Positions 24,601 to 39,600 of a stretch of 64,000 nt of DNA are shown in pieces. Under the pieces are notes generated by a model. The model searched no databases. It saw only the letters and a program-made list of their open reading frames with translations, and had not been told where the DNA came from. Position 1 is the stretch's first letter, and each line of letters starts with the position of its first letter. Source of the DNA: Carposina sasakii (lineage: Eukaryota > Arthropoda > Insecta > Lepidoptera > Carposinidae). Both the position numbers and the translations under genes were made by a program. The stretch lies in assembly GCA_014607495.2 (NCBI GenBank), contig CP053148.1:9982001-10046000 (forward strand), read 5' to 3'.

Positions 24601-27600
24601 AGATAGTTGATTGAGCACCTATGAGTTATATTTTATAGATATGGTAGCTAACTATTGTTAAGTTAGCTTTGCAACATAAAGGAGCCAATTCCCAGTAGTT
24701 CTACCAACAGAACTACTCAACAGAACAGGTGGGAATAAAGGAAATATACAGGGTGAAAGTGACAGCCAGGAAAATATTGATATGCCGAATTCAGACCATG
24801 ATTCGCAGGCGAAAAACACTGAAAATTCCAAAATTTTCGGACTTCTTTTTCATTATTTTAAAATATAAAAAATTGTGTGGTTTGTTTAAGTAGGTCTTAG
24901 ATAATGACATAAAAACAACATTTTTACAAGGTGATTCTGTGCTCAATAATAAATCCAAAACGCATGTACATTTATTAAAGTTTCAAGAAAATTTTACGCA
25001 ATTTGCAAGTCCCACGGATTTCTTGAAATCTACATATCGCGAACAATGTTTCAAAGCTTCAACGTAACAGTCATTCCAAATTCAAACTGAATAGTTCATC
25101 GTTCACACTTTGCCTATATATTTGAGGCTAGAGGACGCCCGCAACTCCGTCCGCGCCCGATGGTACATACTGCAGAACAAACAAAATGTCGAAATTATCC
25201 AGAATAAAAATGTTAACATTTCATCAGTGAGCGGTAAACGTTTTGTCTCGCATAGTTTTGGCCTCGTACTAGGTAAGTAAGGGTACCAGAGAATATTAAA
25301 AGATTGTATAAAACAGAGTGTAAACAGTGCAAAATTAGAATTTGGAAAAATAAATTTGTACACCTGCACTCGTCAACCACAAGTCTTGTCAAGATTGCTT
25401 TGTCCAAGTACAGTGTTAGTAAAATAGGTGTTAATGGTTTATCACCCTATTGAACTAGAAAAGATAGTCGTTCGAAGCGATGACATTCATCAATGCATAT
25501 AATATTTCTTCAAATATACATGTACTTACTTTGTTACGAAAAGCCTTATTTTTTGTGTACTTCTTACCTGTATTTTGTTGTAAAAATTAATAAGATCTTG
25601 CTATTGTTGTATATCAAAGCAATATCCACTTGTCAAATTGGATTTATGGCCCAATAATAGAAATATAACCCCTAGAAGGTGAGTTCCAACTAAACGCAAG
25701 GCGAAAAAACATACCTAAAATATCGATTTGACGTATGCATGACAGAAAATTAATGTTGCCATAAAAATGTTTTTTCCCCAGATGTGACGAAATAGTCGAT
25801 AAATTTATTATTGATGCTGTGAAGTATAATGATTTGCAAAATCTTATAGAATTATCGTGAAATTTAAATATTAAATATATTAAAAGGAGATGACAGGCCT
25901 TTTATATATTATTGGTCCAAAAGTGCTAGACAAAAAAGTACTATATTCTGTTAAAAATCTTGTCCCTCTGAATAATTTGTCATTATGTCAAGAAAGCTGT
26001 TGGCCCCCATTCTCCGTGGTTTTAGTTCATTCAATACAGGAAAGGACGATGTCCATTTTTAAGATTTAATTTGAATAGAACATAATATTTATTGTAGTAA
26101 CGGTAAACATCGTTTTAATTAATTCAGTGAGTGAGAGCATGTACGTAATTCTACAATCAATCAATCAAAGATAAAATAGGTCCAACTACTAGTTCTGCCA
26201 CTGTTTAAAGTTCAGAGAATAATTATTACAAAAAGATTATTAATTTACCACAATTAATATTAAAATATTTATTTAAATTATTTATATTTATCTATGGCAG
26301 CTAAATGAAGCGGAATTTAAAGGTTATTATGATCATTCTCCTTTTTTAATTTAGTTGTCAAAAATGTCATAATTTGATTATATTTCTTACTAGTGGACGC
26401 CCGCGACTCCGTCCGCGTGGACTACAGAAAAAATAAAATGACGAAATTATCCGGGATAAAAAGTAGCCTATATGTTAAGTGGGACCTGTCACAATATATT
26501 CGTGAAAACTGCATCGAAATCGGTTCAGCCGTTCCTGAGATTAGCGTGCACAAACGCATAGACAAACCGATAGACAAAAATTTCAAAAATCATTGTTTTG
26601 GGTACTATTGCGTTGATAAAGGTCTCCTATAATATTTTTTCTCATATATCTTCCATGTACAGACTGCGACCCGTTACATTTTTATTATATGTATACATAA
26701 CAATAAGACTGTAGGTAAGTATAACCAGCCCCCTGATTACGAAAAAGCAACAGCAAAGCCGAAGCAAAGCGATAGCGAAAATTGTACAATATTCGCCTTG
26801 AGATGTAAAAATTCCTTTGAAATTCATTTTACATAATACGAATTTGACAAGCAATCAGCGATTTTTGTACAATTTTCGCTATCGCTTTGCTTTTGCTAGT
26901 TAGGTAATAAGTGGGGTATTTATAGTTGCGATAGGTAGTTACCTCCATTTTTACCTACAATCTGCATGTTTAAAAATAGGGCAAATTTTCACACACATTG
27001 CAACATTTTGTTCTCAATGACAGATAAAAAAATATGAAAATTTTATTGTGTATTTATTGTTTTATTAATGAAATTACGTAAAAACATCAAATATTTATCA
27101 GTGAAATGTGATGTTGTTTATTTTATTATGTTTTTGAGTATAGTTTTGGCAGGATATCAGCACACATTTCGTCATGGTAAGTCCTTTACGTTGGTGGCCA
27201 CTGACCGCTGAGCACTGAATGACAGAGCCGCGATTAGCACCAAACGGCACCCATAAATATTCCTCAAATTGGCCTTCGGGACTAACGTTCTATAGGTTAT
27301 ATTTCTATTGGTCCAATACATAATTATTTTTTATTGTTTTTTTACTTGTCTGTATGTCGCAAATGGGATAGTACGCTTAAGGTCAAGTAATAACCCATAT
27401 TAGTTACAGCTTATCAGTTCTAACCAGTCACCAGAAATATTTTTTTTAGTTTTTATTTCATAAAACAAAAACATAAAGTTAGACTTGTCTCAAAATTTAC
27501 GCTATAGGATTAAGCGAAATGTTTTTTTTTTGTAGCTTATGAATTATTCTGAGTCACTTAAAAAGGATTAGGTCTTAAATCGAAAGTTCATTTTCGTGAA

Positions 27601-30600
27601 ATCGTAAGTATATGAAACTACTATTTTCGAACCCGCGTGCGGCCGGCCGGTTAATTACATTCGGTAAAGAATTGGAAGAGATCAGTCGCGTGGAATGTTG
27701 CCCAAAAATATTATTATTACCATAGATTTAAGAAAAGGAGGATTAGCCTTAATGCCTCATAAAACGAGAATGCAAAAATAGGTCCATGGACTCACTACCC
27801 CGTCAGTCGCCAGCGGACGTAGACTGCGTCACACGTTCTCGTTGCGTTAAGATATTTTCAACTGACCGAATTAGCGTTTACAATGCCTTCTTGTTGTTTT
27901 CACAAGTGTCATCATAATCATTCACGGAATGTAACAAAGTCGTCTGGAATCACGTATCATGCGTAAGTATCAAAAAATTTATATCATTACAATTTCGTCG
28001 AAAAATATTTTCAATTAATAAATGTGAAAGAAAAGGAAAGAGTATATGAATACAGGTGTGCACGAATGAAACGATACGCGCCATACGTCAATGTCACTTA
28101 CGCCACTGTCAATGTCACCGCTTCTGCGTTCTATTTCGGCGAGTCGAAAAACACGTTGTGCTATAGTATGTTTTTAGCTTTGCTTTGTATGATAGCATAA
28201 TAAAAATGAAAAAGTTGAAAGAAATTTTTGTATGAATGCTGGTACACATTACATTTTGGCGATAAGCGTTATATATATAATAAATTTGAAATTGATTGGA
28301 AATAAAATTACAAAAACAAAAGTACACTTTCGGAGATATATGAATTTAAGTATATTTCTTACAATATTCAAAGTATTTTTATGCTATGTTTGTTGTTACA
28401 TATTTTATTTAACTCTTTCCGCCAAAATATTATACCAAATTTAGGTATATGTTTAATCTAATCTCGTAAAAGCATGTGTGTGAGAGTCCGAGTGTAGTTG
28501 TTTCTAGCTCAGGTTTGAGCAGGCGAACGTAAGACTATACCGAATCTTCCTTTTTTGTAAATTTCTGCTTATTACTTTATACTTTTCCACAGCGATAAGT
28601 TCTAAAGCGAAAAAATCTTGTCAATCGTAATCTATAAACTTTACAACCTTGCAAAATTTCTCTCTAGGAGTCTCTAGGATTTCCTCGTTGATTGTACTAT
28701 TGGTCTCGATCTAACATTTTTTACTCCACCCACACACGACTTACCTAGATATAAGCAAAAAATTAAAAATGCATGAGTTACATACCTACTCTAGTTAAAT
28801 CGTCAGATATATTTAGGGTTGCCACCCGTACTTTATAATAAAGTATTGTACGTTATTTCATGTAATTGTACTTTATGAGAACAAAAAAGTACGCGAATGA
28901 TTTGATTTCTCTGGGATTTTGAAAAGTTTAGTCTTAAGTAGGGCTGCCATCCGTCCGGGCTTCCCCGGATTTGTCCTAGTTTGGAGAGCGTCCGGGGAGC
29001 GTCCGGGCGGGAAACCTGGACACTTTTTATGCCAGGGAAAATCTGATTAACTTGGTTGGCGTCAACATTTCCATGATGCTTAAGCGATCGTCACAACTTC
29101 TTGGTAGAGCCTGCATTTCCAGAGGTAATATGTGCCAAAAATTATAAAAATTTCGCGCTCACTTCGCTCGCGCTACAGCTTCCCCTAAAGGGCTTCAAGC
29201 AAGAATATTACTTCTCGTTAGTGCCTAACTTTTTAAGAAGTAATCTAAGCTTTTACAGTATAAAGTGGTAAACATTTCTCGTTCGATTCGTCCACATCAC
29301 CATTCCATGATACATTAGTATCATTAGTATGTTGATGGACGCGCGCGGCTGTCAACGCCACATAAGACGTCTATTATTTATTAGCAGAAGTTAAACGTGG
29401 TTATAGGTAGCTACTCGTACATGATTTTTTTTTCACTTCCGGTATTCGTTTGAATAGTCGTGTTTTATCAGTCCTGAATGTAAATTGAATTTGTTGTGCC
29501 TGAATCACTGAGGAGAAACGCTAAACTGCTATTAACCTGGAGGCAGCTATTAAAGGCATCAAGGTACCTATTCAGTTTTGCTGTAGTGCACTGTTTTATT
29601 GCGTGGATTATCAAAATAGCTTGCTTGTAAAGCAGACATATATATAGATACGCATAAAAACGTCGAAAACTGTTTTCAAATCCACCAATTAAAACTCGAA
29701 AATACACAACAAGCACCGCCTAACCTCTGTACGACATTTCCGCAACAGCTGACTTTGACAGACATCTATCTGTTACCCGTCAACGTCAAGCGGGCTCCGT
29801 TCGAAAACGTGCGAAGATATTCAGCGCGTTCCGTTCCACGCAACTCAAAACCATCAAGCCATAACTACGCGCTGCTACGCTTCAACTATTAACCGGAAAT
29901 ACTTCGTATCCATTTCCATTGCGTTATAGTTGTAGACAAAATGCCAAATAAACAAAGCAATGATATATACCGTGACGACGGGATGAGCTGTTACGCTTGC
30001 CAGAATACTTTTGATGTGGGGGAAGAATTCTTACAGTGCATGGTGAAGTCGTGCGAAAAGTGCTATCATGTACTATGCACGAACAAAAAGTTTACGCTGG
30101 AGGAGAAGGCCTGTTGGGTATGCCCTGAGTGCTGCATAGCGCTTCAAAAGAGAGGGCGAAACTGTGATACGCCTGTGGGCACGCCGCTCACCATTAAAAA
30201 CATTACTTTGCGGAGAAACAATAGTACTGGCTCCATACTGGCGCCAAAAAAGCTCCCTACATTAAATATGGGGTCTAGCCCTGGAGAGTCGACTTTCACA
30301 AATCCCAACTTGCCGATATTGCCATGTCATGATATTACAACGCCGACTGCTCAGGATATGCAACTGATGAGAGAAGAGATGAGTTTGCTGACACAACAGC
30401 TATCAGTGGCCATTTCGACTATTGCCCAATACCATGTCGCACTCGCCGAATGCACCAAAAATATCGGGGTGATGAATGAGAGATTAAATAAGATCGAGGC
30501 AAACCGAGAATGTAAGTGCCAGGTCCAAACTGATGTTGCCGATGCTGCTGTTTACGAAGCGTCTGGAAACGAAGATCTACCCAAACCGAAAGCTACACGT

Positions 30601-33600
30601 AAGAATAGACGTAGACAACGGAGGCCGGATGCCCAAAGGGAAACCGACACTGTAAATGCTGATAATGGGTCACCCCAGTGCCTTTTGGAACCAATTACAT
30701 CTCAACACGATGACCCTGTTAAAGAGACGATTACTGTCGAACTTGACAGGACGGAGAAAGATTGGACGGTTATAAGCAGTAAAAAATCAAAACGTTTGGC
30801 GTCTGCGCGAGGCACTGCTGGACCCGAAGTTACGTCGCTCAAAGCGGTTGAGGTTCGAAAACACATTCATCTCTGGAACATGTTGTCTGGTGCCGATGAT
30901 ATCCGTAACTATCTGCAGAAGCTTCTTCCTGACAAAGTCTGTACCGTTAGTGAATTGAATGCCAAAGGTGATTACAAATCCTTTAAAATCGGGGTTCCAG
31001 CAGACTGCTATCAACAATGTATGTCTGCAGACATCTGGCCTGAGAACTCCAGAGTAAAGGCATGGTTATTTCGAAGATCTCAGGACAACAAAACCCAGCC
31101 AGTACATGCCTAATTCACTGACTACAAGGAGCATCATAAGCATTGTATATCAGAATGTCAGAGGCTTGAATACCAAGCTGAGTCACTTTAGGCAGAATTT
31201 TCTCACTCTCGACAATGATTTAGTAGCTGTCACGGAGTCCTTTCTAAAAGAAGCTGTTGAGGATGCCGAATTTATGTGCGGTGGGTGGAGTGTTCTTCGT
31301 CGCGACCGGGCTACCGGTGCCGTCGGCGGTGGGGTTCTACTGGCCGCGCGTCCCGGCATCTCGCTACAACGACGCAGCGATCTGGAAACCTCCGGCGGTG
31401 AGGATCTCTGGGCCTCGGTTACGACGGAACATGGTTGTATTTACGTGTGCGTAGTGTACATCTACCCTAGTGCTCCTGAATCGGTTTACATGTCATTCTT
31501 CCTAAAAGTCGAATCTATTATTGATACTTTGAAGGGTTCCTTACTTATTGTCGGGGACTTAAACTTGAACCCAGTGTATATATCTCATACTATCATGAGC
31601 TATTATGGTTATTTCTTACAAGTCTGTGGTATGAAAGAGATGAACGAGGTGATGCACGCGCATGGGGGCAAGCTAGATGTGGTGCTGGTGCCAGATCACA
31701 TAGCGGGGACAAATGTCATCGAAATTGATGGTGGCGGACTGGTGCCGAAACGTGACGCCTATCATCCTCCGCTCGAACTATCCATCCCTTTGGAAATGCC
31801 ACGTCTTTCCTCAGAAAAGATTCCTCCCAGCAACATAAACTCGCGACAGGACTGGAACTTTCATAAGGGTGATTATGATCTATTATATAGGCTTGTTTCC
31901 GAGTCTTCCTGGCAGGAGATCCTACAGTCTCAAGATGTTGATACTGCAGTGGGACTGTTCTACCGGGACATGTATAGGATCTTTGATTCCTGTGTACCCA
32001 AAAAGGTTAGGTTAAACAAACCTTCTAGACGTTATCCAGCTTGGTTCTCGGCTGATATAATTTGCGATCTGAAACATAAAGCTACTCTTCATCGCAAATG
32101 GAAATCATCTGGAGACCAGGCGGTATACAGAGAATTTTCTGAACTCAGGGCAGTTTTAAAGAAACGGGTTTCACGCGCGTACGCCGATCACATAAAATGT
32201 ATTCAGGCCAAAATTAGTAGTGACCCACGCAGTTTCTGGCAACATATAGATGCTTTAAAAACTAAAGGGGGCTTCGCGTCTCGTGTAACTTTTATGGGGA
32301 AAGAGTGTTCCGGTAAAGAGGCTGCATCAGCCTTTTCCGATTTCTTCTCCAGTGTTTTTCTTCCGAATCCACCTAAGCTCGCTATCGAGGATGCGGAATA
32401 CACCAATGCTACATCCGCAAATCTTGTACATATTGACGCTATAACTAGTCAAGACTTAAAAGCGGGTATGAAGCGCCTCAAGGCAAATGCTTCGCTGGGG
32501 CCAGATAATGTTCCTGGGTATATCCTGAACGGTTGCCTACATTTATTGAAAACCCCGATTCTACACATTTTTAACTTGGCGCTCTGTACCGCTAAATACC
32601 CGCACCAATGGAAACTAACACGAGTTACCCCGATACCCAAAACGAGTGATAAATCTGACGTGGAGCTCTATCGACCGATAGCTATACTATCCTCGCTAGC
32701 CAAATTATTTGAAATTATTCTGCATCGACATATCTCTGCCTCACTAAAGCCTTTTTTATCTGACTCTCAGCATGGTTTTCGGAAAAAGAGGTCTGTTAGC
32801 ACCAATCTTTTAACCGTGGTGAACTTAATCTCTAAGCATTTAGATAAAGGCATGCAGGTCGATGTAGTCTATTTTGACTTTAAAAAGGCATTTGATCGCG
32901 TGGATAACGATGTGCTCCTAATCAAACTACGCGACATAGGTTTCTCGCCAAAGATGGTTACATTTTTTACTGACTATCTGCGCGATCGACAACAGTTTGT
33001 CCGGCATGGTTGCTACGTCTCTGCTCCATATCACACCAGGTCTGGAGTGACTCAGGGTTCAATATTGGGTCCCCTCCTATTTGGAATAATGATTAATGAC
33101 CTAGAGCTGGTCCTAAAGCACTCAAAGTGCCTGCTCTATGCAGACGATCTAAAGTTGGTGTACGGAGTTGAACAAAAAGCTGACTGTGAGTCGTTACAAG
33201 AGGACATCAACTCGGTATACCAGTGGAGCCATAGAAACAAGCTCCTTTTTAACACATCTAAGTGCTGTGTTATGACCTTCGGCCGCAAACACCGACCCTT
33301 GGATGGTCAGTATACTCTTGGAGTAGAACTAATTAAACGCGTCACCTTCATGAGGGATTTGGGAGTTGTATTCGACGACCGCCTCACTTTTCATGAGCAC
33401 ATGAAAAAACTTGCTTCTAGCTGTTTTCGGACTCTGGGCTTTGTGATCCGAAACTGCCGAGAGTTTGGGGATCCCAGGGTTATTAAACTCGTATATACCG
33501 CCTTGGTAAGGAGTAAGATAGAGAGCTCGTCTATAGTGTGGAATCCGTATGAGTGTACTTACGCCCTGCTTCTAGAGAAGGTCCAGAAGGCTTTCCTAAG

Positions 33601-36600
33601 ATTTCTCTACAAGAAAACGTACGGGTATTACCCTTTCCTTTACCCTACAAAATTTCTACAAGGAGCCTTGGGTGTCAACTCTCTGGAAGTAAGGCGTAAC
33701 CACAACCTCATGTTGACAGGCTGTCATGCTTTGCGTGGCGACTCCGATTGTCCGTTACTTGTCGAGCAACTGGTAAGACTGTTTGTCCCCGATATCCCTA
33801 AGATTTGCCTTAGACCTCGCCGGCACGCGCTACTGGCCGTCCCGCCAGCGCGTACGGTAGCTCACAAAAACTCGCCACTTCTCCGCGCACTAACAATGCT
33901 AAATGCACTCTTGGCATCAGCACCAGAGTGTGATCTGTTTATGAGTGCATGGCCGTCTGTGAGTCGTGAGTGTCTGAGATACTGTGAGATGGTGAATGAG
34001 TGAGCATGAATGCCTATTTTTTTATCTGATATTTTAATGCACATTATACCTATAATTGTTAAAGTTATCATGATATCTACATTTCAAGGCGCATTGGCGC
34101 AAGCTGTAATGCTTTGTAATATGGTTATAAATAAATTAAAAAAAAAAAAAAAAAAAAAAATGATTAGTGATCGTCACATATTCTCCATAGAGCCTGCGTT
34201 TTCCAGAAGTAAATGGCAACTTGCGTACCAAAAAGCTGTAAAAATTTCGCGCTCGCTACGCTAGCGTTTATATATCTGTTGATGGGTATACCTATTATAG
34301 TAGAACTTTTTAAGTAATAATTTTATATTGCATAACAACTAATAGCATAAACCTCTTTTCGCAGAATATCGTTTGGCATTAACTCATTTAGCATACATTG
34401 AAACCCATATTTCTGTAAGTCAGAATTATCTGTACGCATAATTTTGGTATCCATAATAATCACAATGTATAATCATCACATCGCAGAAAGTTCAAAACCA
34501 GATTCATCTTTTGGCATATATTTCTTATCCATAACTATTTAAAAGTAGAACCATCATTTCGAACCATAATGCTTACAGCAAGAATCATCTTTTATGGTAC
34601 CTTAAAGCAATAGGAGCTAATATAAGATTAGTATAATTTTATTTTCTGATTAATTTAATTGTTTTTTTTTCTAATAATTGTAATAAATAAAAGTTGATTT
34701 AATGATAATTATTTGGTTTTTATATCCTTGCCCATGAGAGCATGTTCGTTTCTGGCACTCGCCGGCCGCTGCCGCGGCACGCTCGCTTCGCTCGCTCGGC
34801 TCGTGCATAAGAGGTCACAGTTCTAACCTAACCTAACCTACGCATTTTTAAAGAAGAAAGTAACCCAATCTATATTATTCTAATTGAAATTCTATGATCT
34901 TCATAGTATGCCTAGTTAAATTATGCCAAATAATCTGTACTCTAAATGAACGTTATGCTAAATGATATTATACAAAATTATAACTATGCCAAAGGTAAAT
35001 ATGCCAATAAAAATTCTACTATCTTAAATGTATGCCATTCTAAATTCGGTCATAAGCACATTATACCTAAAAATATTTATGTCAAATATTTTTTATGCCT
35101 AATAAATGATCGACTAAAGAAGTTTCTGCGAAGTCAGTTATCCCAAATAGGTTTCGGAGTATCAAGTTTCTACCAAATAGACCGCCCCCTCTGTTGATAC
35201 TTACTTTGAGAACTAATGTAGATACCGTCTACTATACAGGGTGTAACAAAAAGGGTATGTTAATAGTATGGAGAATTTTTAAACATCTCAGGATTTTTCA
35301 TACAATCTTGAAAAATAAACATGTGATTTCGAGTCTCAAATTTTGTGGGTAGGTTCTCTACAGTGGGCTATTTACGTAGCTTTTCGCTTAACATACCCTT
35401 TTTGTTACACCCTGTATAGATGTAGTAAAAATTGTGCGGTAAATATAACGCTATATAGCTAATATGTTTTTAAATATAATAATAAAGAAAAATAAATTGT
35501 AGGTACTTTATTTTGATGCTATGTACTTTATTTTTCTTACCTATAATAGCCAATGTACTTTAAATGCAAAAAGAGAAGGTGGCAACCCTAGATATACTAT
35601 ACAAGTACCATCGAGTCGCGGAAATGCGGGCGGGGCCGGGCGGGCCGGTAACGTATTGCGAGCGATCTACCGGCCGCCATTTTACTTAAAATACCACGTG
35701 ATTTATCCATATTTTTATATACATACGTAGTACCTACCAGCATTGTAAATTTTTTATATATCATTGCAATACAATTACACTTCTTATGGAAGTACATACT
35801 CCATTACTGGTGGTCTGTCGCCAGTTTACTAAAATATTCACTTACATCAAGTAGATAGGCATAATAGTCAAGTTTAGTGTATTAGGAAGTAACCTTACAC
35901 TCGTCGAAGATAAACAAAGGTATAAATCAATACTAAGATGCAAGTCAAAAGGACAGTTTAGTTGTATTATGTCGCTAAAGAATGTGGACGGCAACGACAT
36001 TGAAAATGCATATGCAAAGAAGAAAAGAAACATACACACCGTACAGACCTGCGGGATTTCGCCATTATGTTAGTCATTTCAGTTACCCTAGCTAGCACCT
36101 CTATCTCTTATTGCTTTTCAATGAAGCACACACTACTGTCACTGTTGGGAATCAGAAAAGTGCAATGTCAAAATACAGTCGTTAAGTACATTAGCACGAA
36201 ACCTGTGGCGCAACTGCGAGTGTTACCGGGTGACTGACTGATGTGAATGAACATCAACATACACACACATACACAGTGAACTGTGAATAAAGTGAACGAA
36301 ACGAGTATGAGATGCGAGCGTGCGATGCGACCAGCGAGTACAATCGTGTATTAACATCCTTGTACATAATGCAAAACGGGCATTTTATAGCAACAACACA
36401 TTAGCCTAATACAGGCCGCTGCTGGACGTAGACCTCCCCAAGTCAAGTCTCTCCAGTGTCTGTTTCATTGGTCTTCTGCCGGATAAATCTATTATAGGGC
36501 TATTCTAGACAGAGAACGGTAAGGCGTTCATGCGTTCAAGAGGTCATGTCGGTCAACAATATGCAAGCGTTCACACGTGCACTGCTATCCTTATTTACTG

Positions 36601-39600
36601 AAGCTTCCGGCGACTGGGCCCGCGATTAACTCGACCCACGGACCCAGTTGCCGGATGTATCTATTTTAAATATTTTTCTTTTGGCGACTCAGCCCAGTCA
36701 TAAAAGTAAAAAAAATTGTCCAAGCTTGACAGTGCAGCCAAACGAAAAAGTGTTAAAATGTAAAAATTTAATGAAAAACCTTTTTTTCGAAAATACATAC
36801 ATATATTATACAAATCCAAAAACCCGACTGCTTAAAAAAGAACCAAATAATGTACATAATTAAAAAACTGAAAAGAAAAAATAAATGTCCGGTGGTTTAG
36901 ATTTCTATATTATTATAGAATGAATACTATTGATGAACATAAAATATTTTCTAACGATCGTAACATAACAACTGAACAGCCAGGATCCATTGAAATATTA
37001 GCTTGGCTGTCGGATAATGGATTTTTTAAGTAGTCGGGTTTTTGGATTTTTAAAATTATGTTTTTTTTATTTTATACTTTTTTTGTTATGAGTACCTAGC
37101 TACTAATAGGTATGCTTCAAGAAACACGCTCAACATGCTCGGCAGCATAAAGTTTTCGTCTTGATGCTGTCTAAAAATTTATGTGAGAATGGTTGTTACG
37201 CAACTTTCAGTCGATATAGATCAGGGGTGGGCAAACATTTTTCATCGCGGGCCGGTAAATTAAAAAAAAATTTGTCGCGGGCCAGAAAATTAAAAAATAT
37301 TGCCGCGGGCCGGTTAATTAAAAACACTTGGGGCTAGGCTACTAAGCGTAAAGTTTAAAAACATTGTTTTTTAGAAACTTAAATGATTTTTTTTTATTTT
37401 TATACTTTTTCACATAAAAAAATTGTCACCTTAGCAGTATTGTGATAAAAAATACGAGATTTAAATGTTTTAAGTGTAGATAAAATATTTTAAGGTCTAA
37501 AAATATAATACAATTTGAATTTTTGATATTAAAATTTTTCTGAAAAACGTTCGGCGGGCCGGATTAAAACCTCATACGGTCCGGATCCGGCCCGCGGGCC
37601 GTAGTTTGCCCATCCCTGATATAGATCCTAAAGTTTAGGATCTAGACCGGGGATAGTTGACTATAGGGGTAGGTAGACTAACTCATTTGGTGCAATAGCT
37701 TTAAGGCAACCAGTGATGCACAAGAGTCCGTCACTGACCCCCGCTCAATCACCAAAAAGGCGACGTTGCGCGCGCAAGTCACTTGAGAAAAGGAACGTAA
37801 TATTGAAAAAGAACGCATGCCAGTAACTATTTTTGTCGTAATGTTATTTATAAATGAAATTGTATTAGGCGTTAATAATAATGATAATAGACCGCAGGGC
37901 AGCTTTGTGCCGAAGCTGTTGGTGAATGGCGTCACCACGGACCCGAGTTCTGAGGGCCACTTTACCATCTTTGGCCCTTCGACTCTTAGCTTGCCTTCAT
38001 TGGCCGGCTAAGAGGGAACAGCGCAAGAGCTGAACCTTTGCTCCAGGGTGGAAGTGTAAAATGTCAAAACACCGGGGGCAACTGACGTTCACGGACTAGA
38101 TTTTAATGGCAGGCGTCCGATGGTCTCCCTATATGAAATAGCCCTTATCTAGCCAACATTCAACCCTATAGCCCATGACCTTAGCTTTCCATCGCACGAC
38201 TTAGATCTGCACTCCAATAGTCTTTGCACATGGCGGGGACCATCTCCGGGTGTATCATATTGTGCGCTCGGTGATGGTATCCGCCATGTGTTATCCCATA
38301 CCATATTAATACTCTCTTAAAAGGGCTTCTACATCTTGGCTACGGCCCGATGCACGCCTCTCAAAGTACCGGGACTCTGTAGTCCCGTGAATTTCGAAAG
38401 AGATACAATAATAATAATAAAATACTTTATTGTACACACACAATTTTTGGTACATGGGCGAACTTAATGCAATATAGCATTTTCTACCAGTTAACCCAAT
38501 TACTGGAGAAAAGCTTAGGGCCGTACAATAAAAACGAATAACATTGATAAAAAATAAAATAACTTAAGAACTTCTTACACCGACAAAGACAAATCACAAT
38601 ATACACTACTTATGTCTCATTTTGTAGCGTCGTGTGGTATTTCTGCACCCTTAACTTAAAAACCGCTGCCGAATAAGACTCTCGTATCTCCAGCGGAAGC
38701 TTATTCCAGAGTCGAAAAGCCGTGGCCAAAAAGGAGTTTGAGAACAGCGCCGCATTACGCTCAGGCACCCGAAGGGTTTTATTGCGTGAGGCGCGGAGAA
38801 GACGTTCGTCTGAATTGAAGACGTTCGTGAAGATACTGAGGGGAAAGAGGATTACGGAAGAGGCGTTACAATTCGGAAGTTCAAACATTCACTATAGGTG
38901 CGCCCACCACCGGGCCCTACACCCTCCACTGACCCTCGGATCTGATAACTTATAACTGCGAAAACAGGCAGTTGCACTAACTACAATCGCCACGAGAAAC
39001 CAGACCAGTATGTGTTGGGTTTTAGAGTTTCATAATAATTAGTGGTTTACTTATTTCTATAATCCTGAGGATGCCACGATTGTTGGCGAAACATATCGCA
39101 CCTTCGGTAGAACAAGGGCACAATTGTCTAACATTGCAAAAGCAAATTGTGCCTTTGTTCTACCGAAGCTGCGATATGTAGATTATTAATCTAGTTTTTG
39201 ATTTCGGAATAGTGCAATGTATTGTCTTGCATGCTAGGTGCTCGGGTCTGGTTTCTCGTGGCGATTGTAGTTAGTGCAAGTGCCTGTTTTCGCAGTTATG
39301 AGTTATCAGATCCGAGGGTCAGTGGAGGGTGTAGGGCCCGGTGGTGGGCGCACCCATAGTGAATATAATGTTATTTGTAATAATGCCTATTTATTCATGA
39401 TTATTAATTGTTTAAGCATTTGTAACGAATGTTTGATTCATGTTTTTTCTTTTATATATTATTTTATTTGATTTGGACGCAGTTTTGAGCTTATGGCCCT
39501 TAATAAAAAAAATATTTTAATGTGGTTCGGGGCTAGTAGACTAATATAATTATATTGTGTTTAATCAGAAGTTGCGAAAAACCGTCTATGGGATTTAATT

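Larger units (their letters stand above)
28814..35590. mobile_element. hAT-type element, 6.8 kb with nested insertions
   Basis: The ends TAGGGTTGCCACCCGTACT and GGTGGCAACCCTA are inverted repeats. The flanks GATATATT (28806-28813) and GATATACT (35591-35598) match at 7 of 8 bases. The same family is at 54678-56224 with a perfect 8-bp duplication, which supports the ends. The length comes from a LINE and a 178-bp MITE inside it; further repeat pieces flank the LINE. No hAT transposase frame was found, so the carrier is non-autonomous. Confidence 0.65.

Noticed and set aside
34823..34840. CCTAA repeats as an interstitial telomere
   Set aside because: Only about three units, and they are part of a dispersed repeat also seen near 49613.
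35842..36060. Small frames around ATGTCGCTAAAGAATGTGGA as an alternative Imp or other exon
   Set aside because: No matching splice phase or recognisable domain on either strand.
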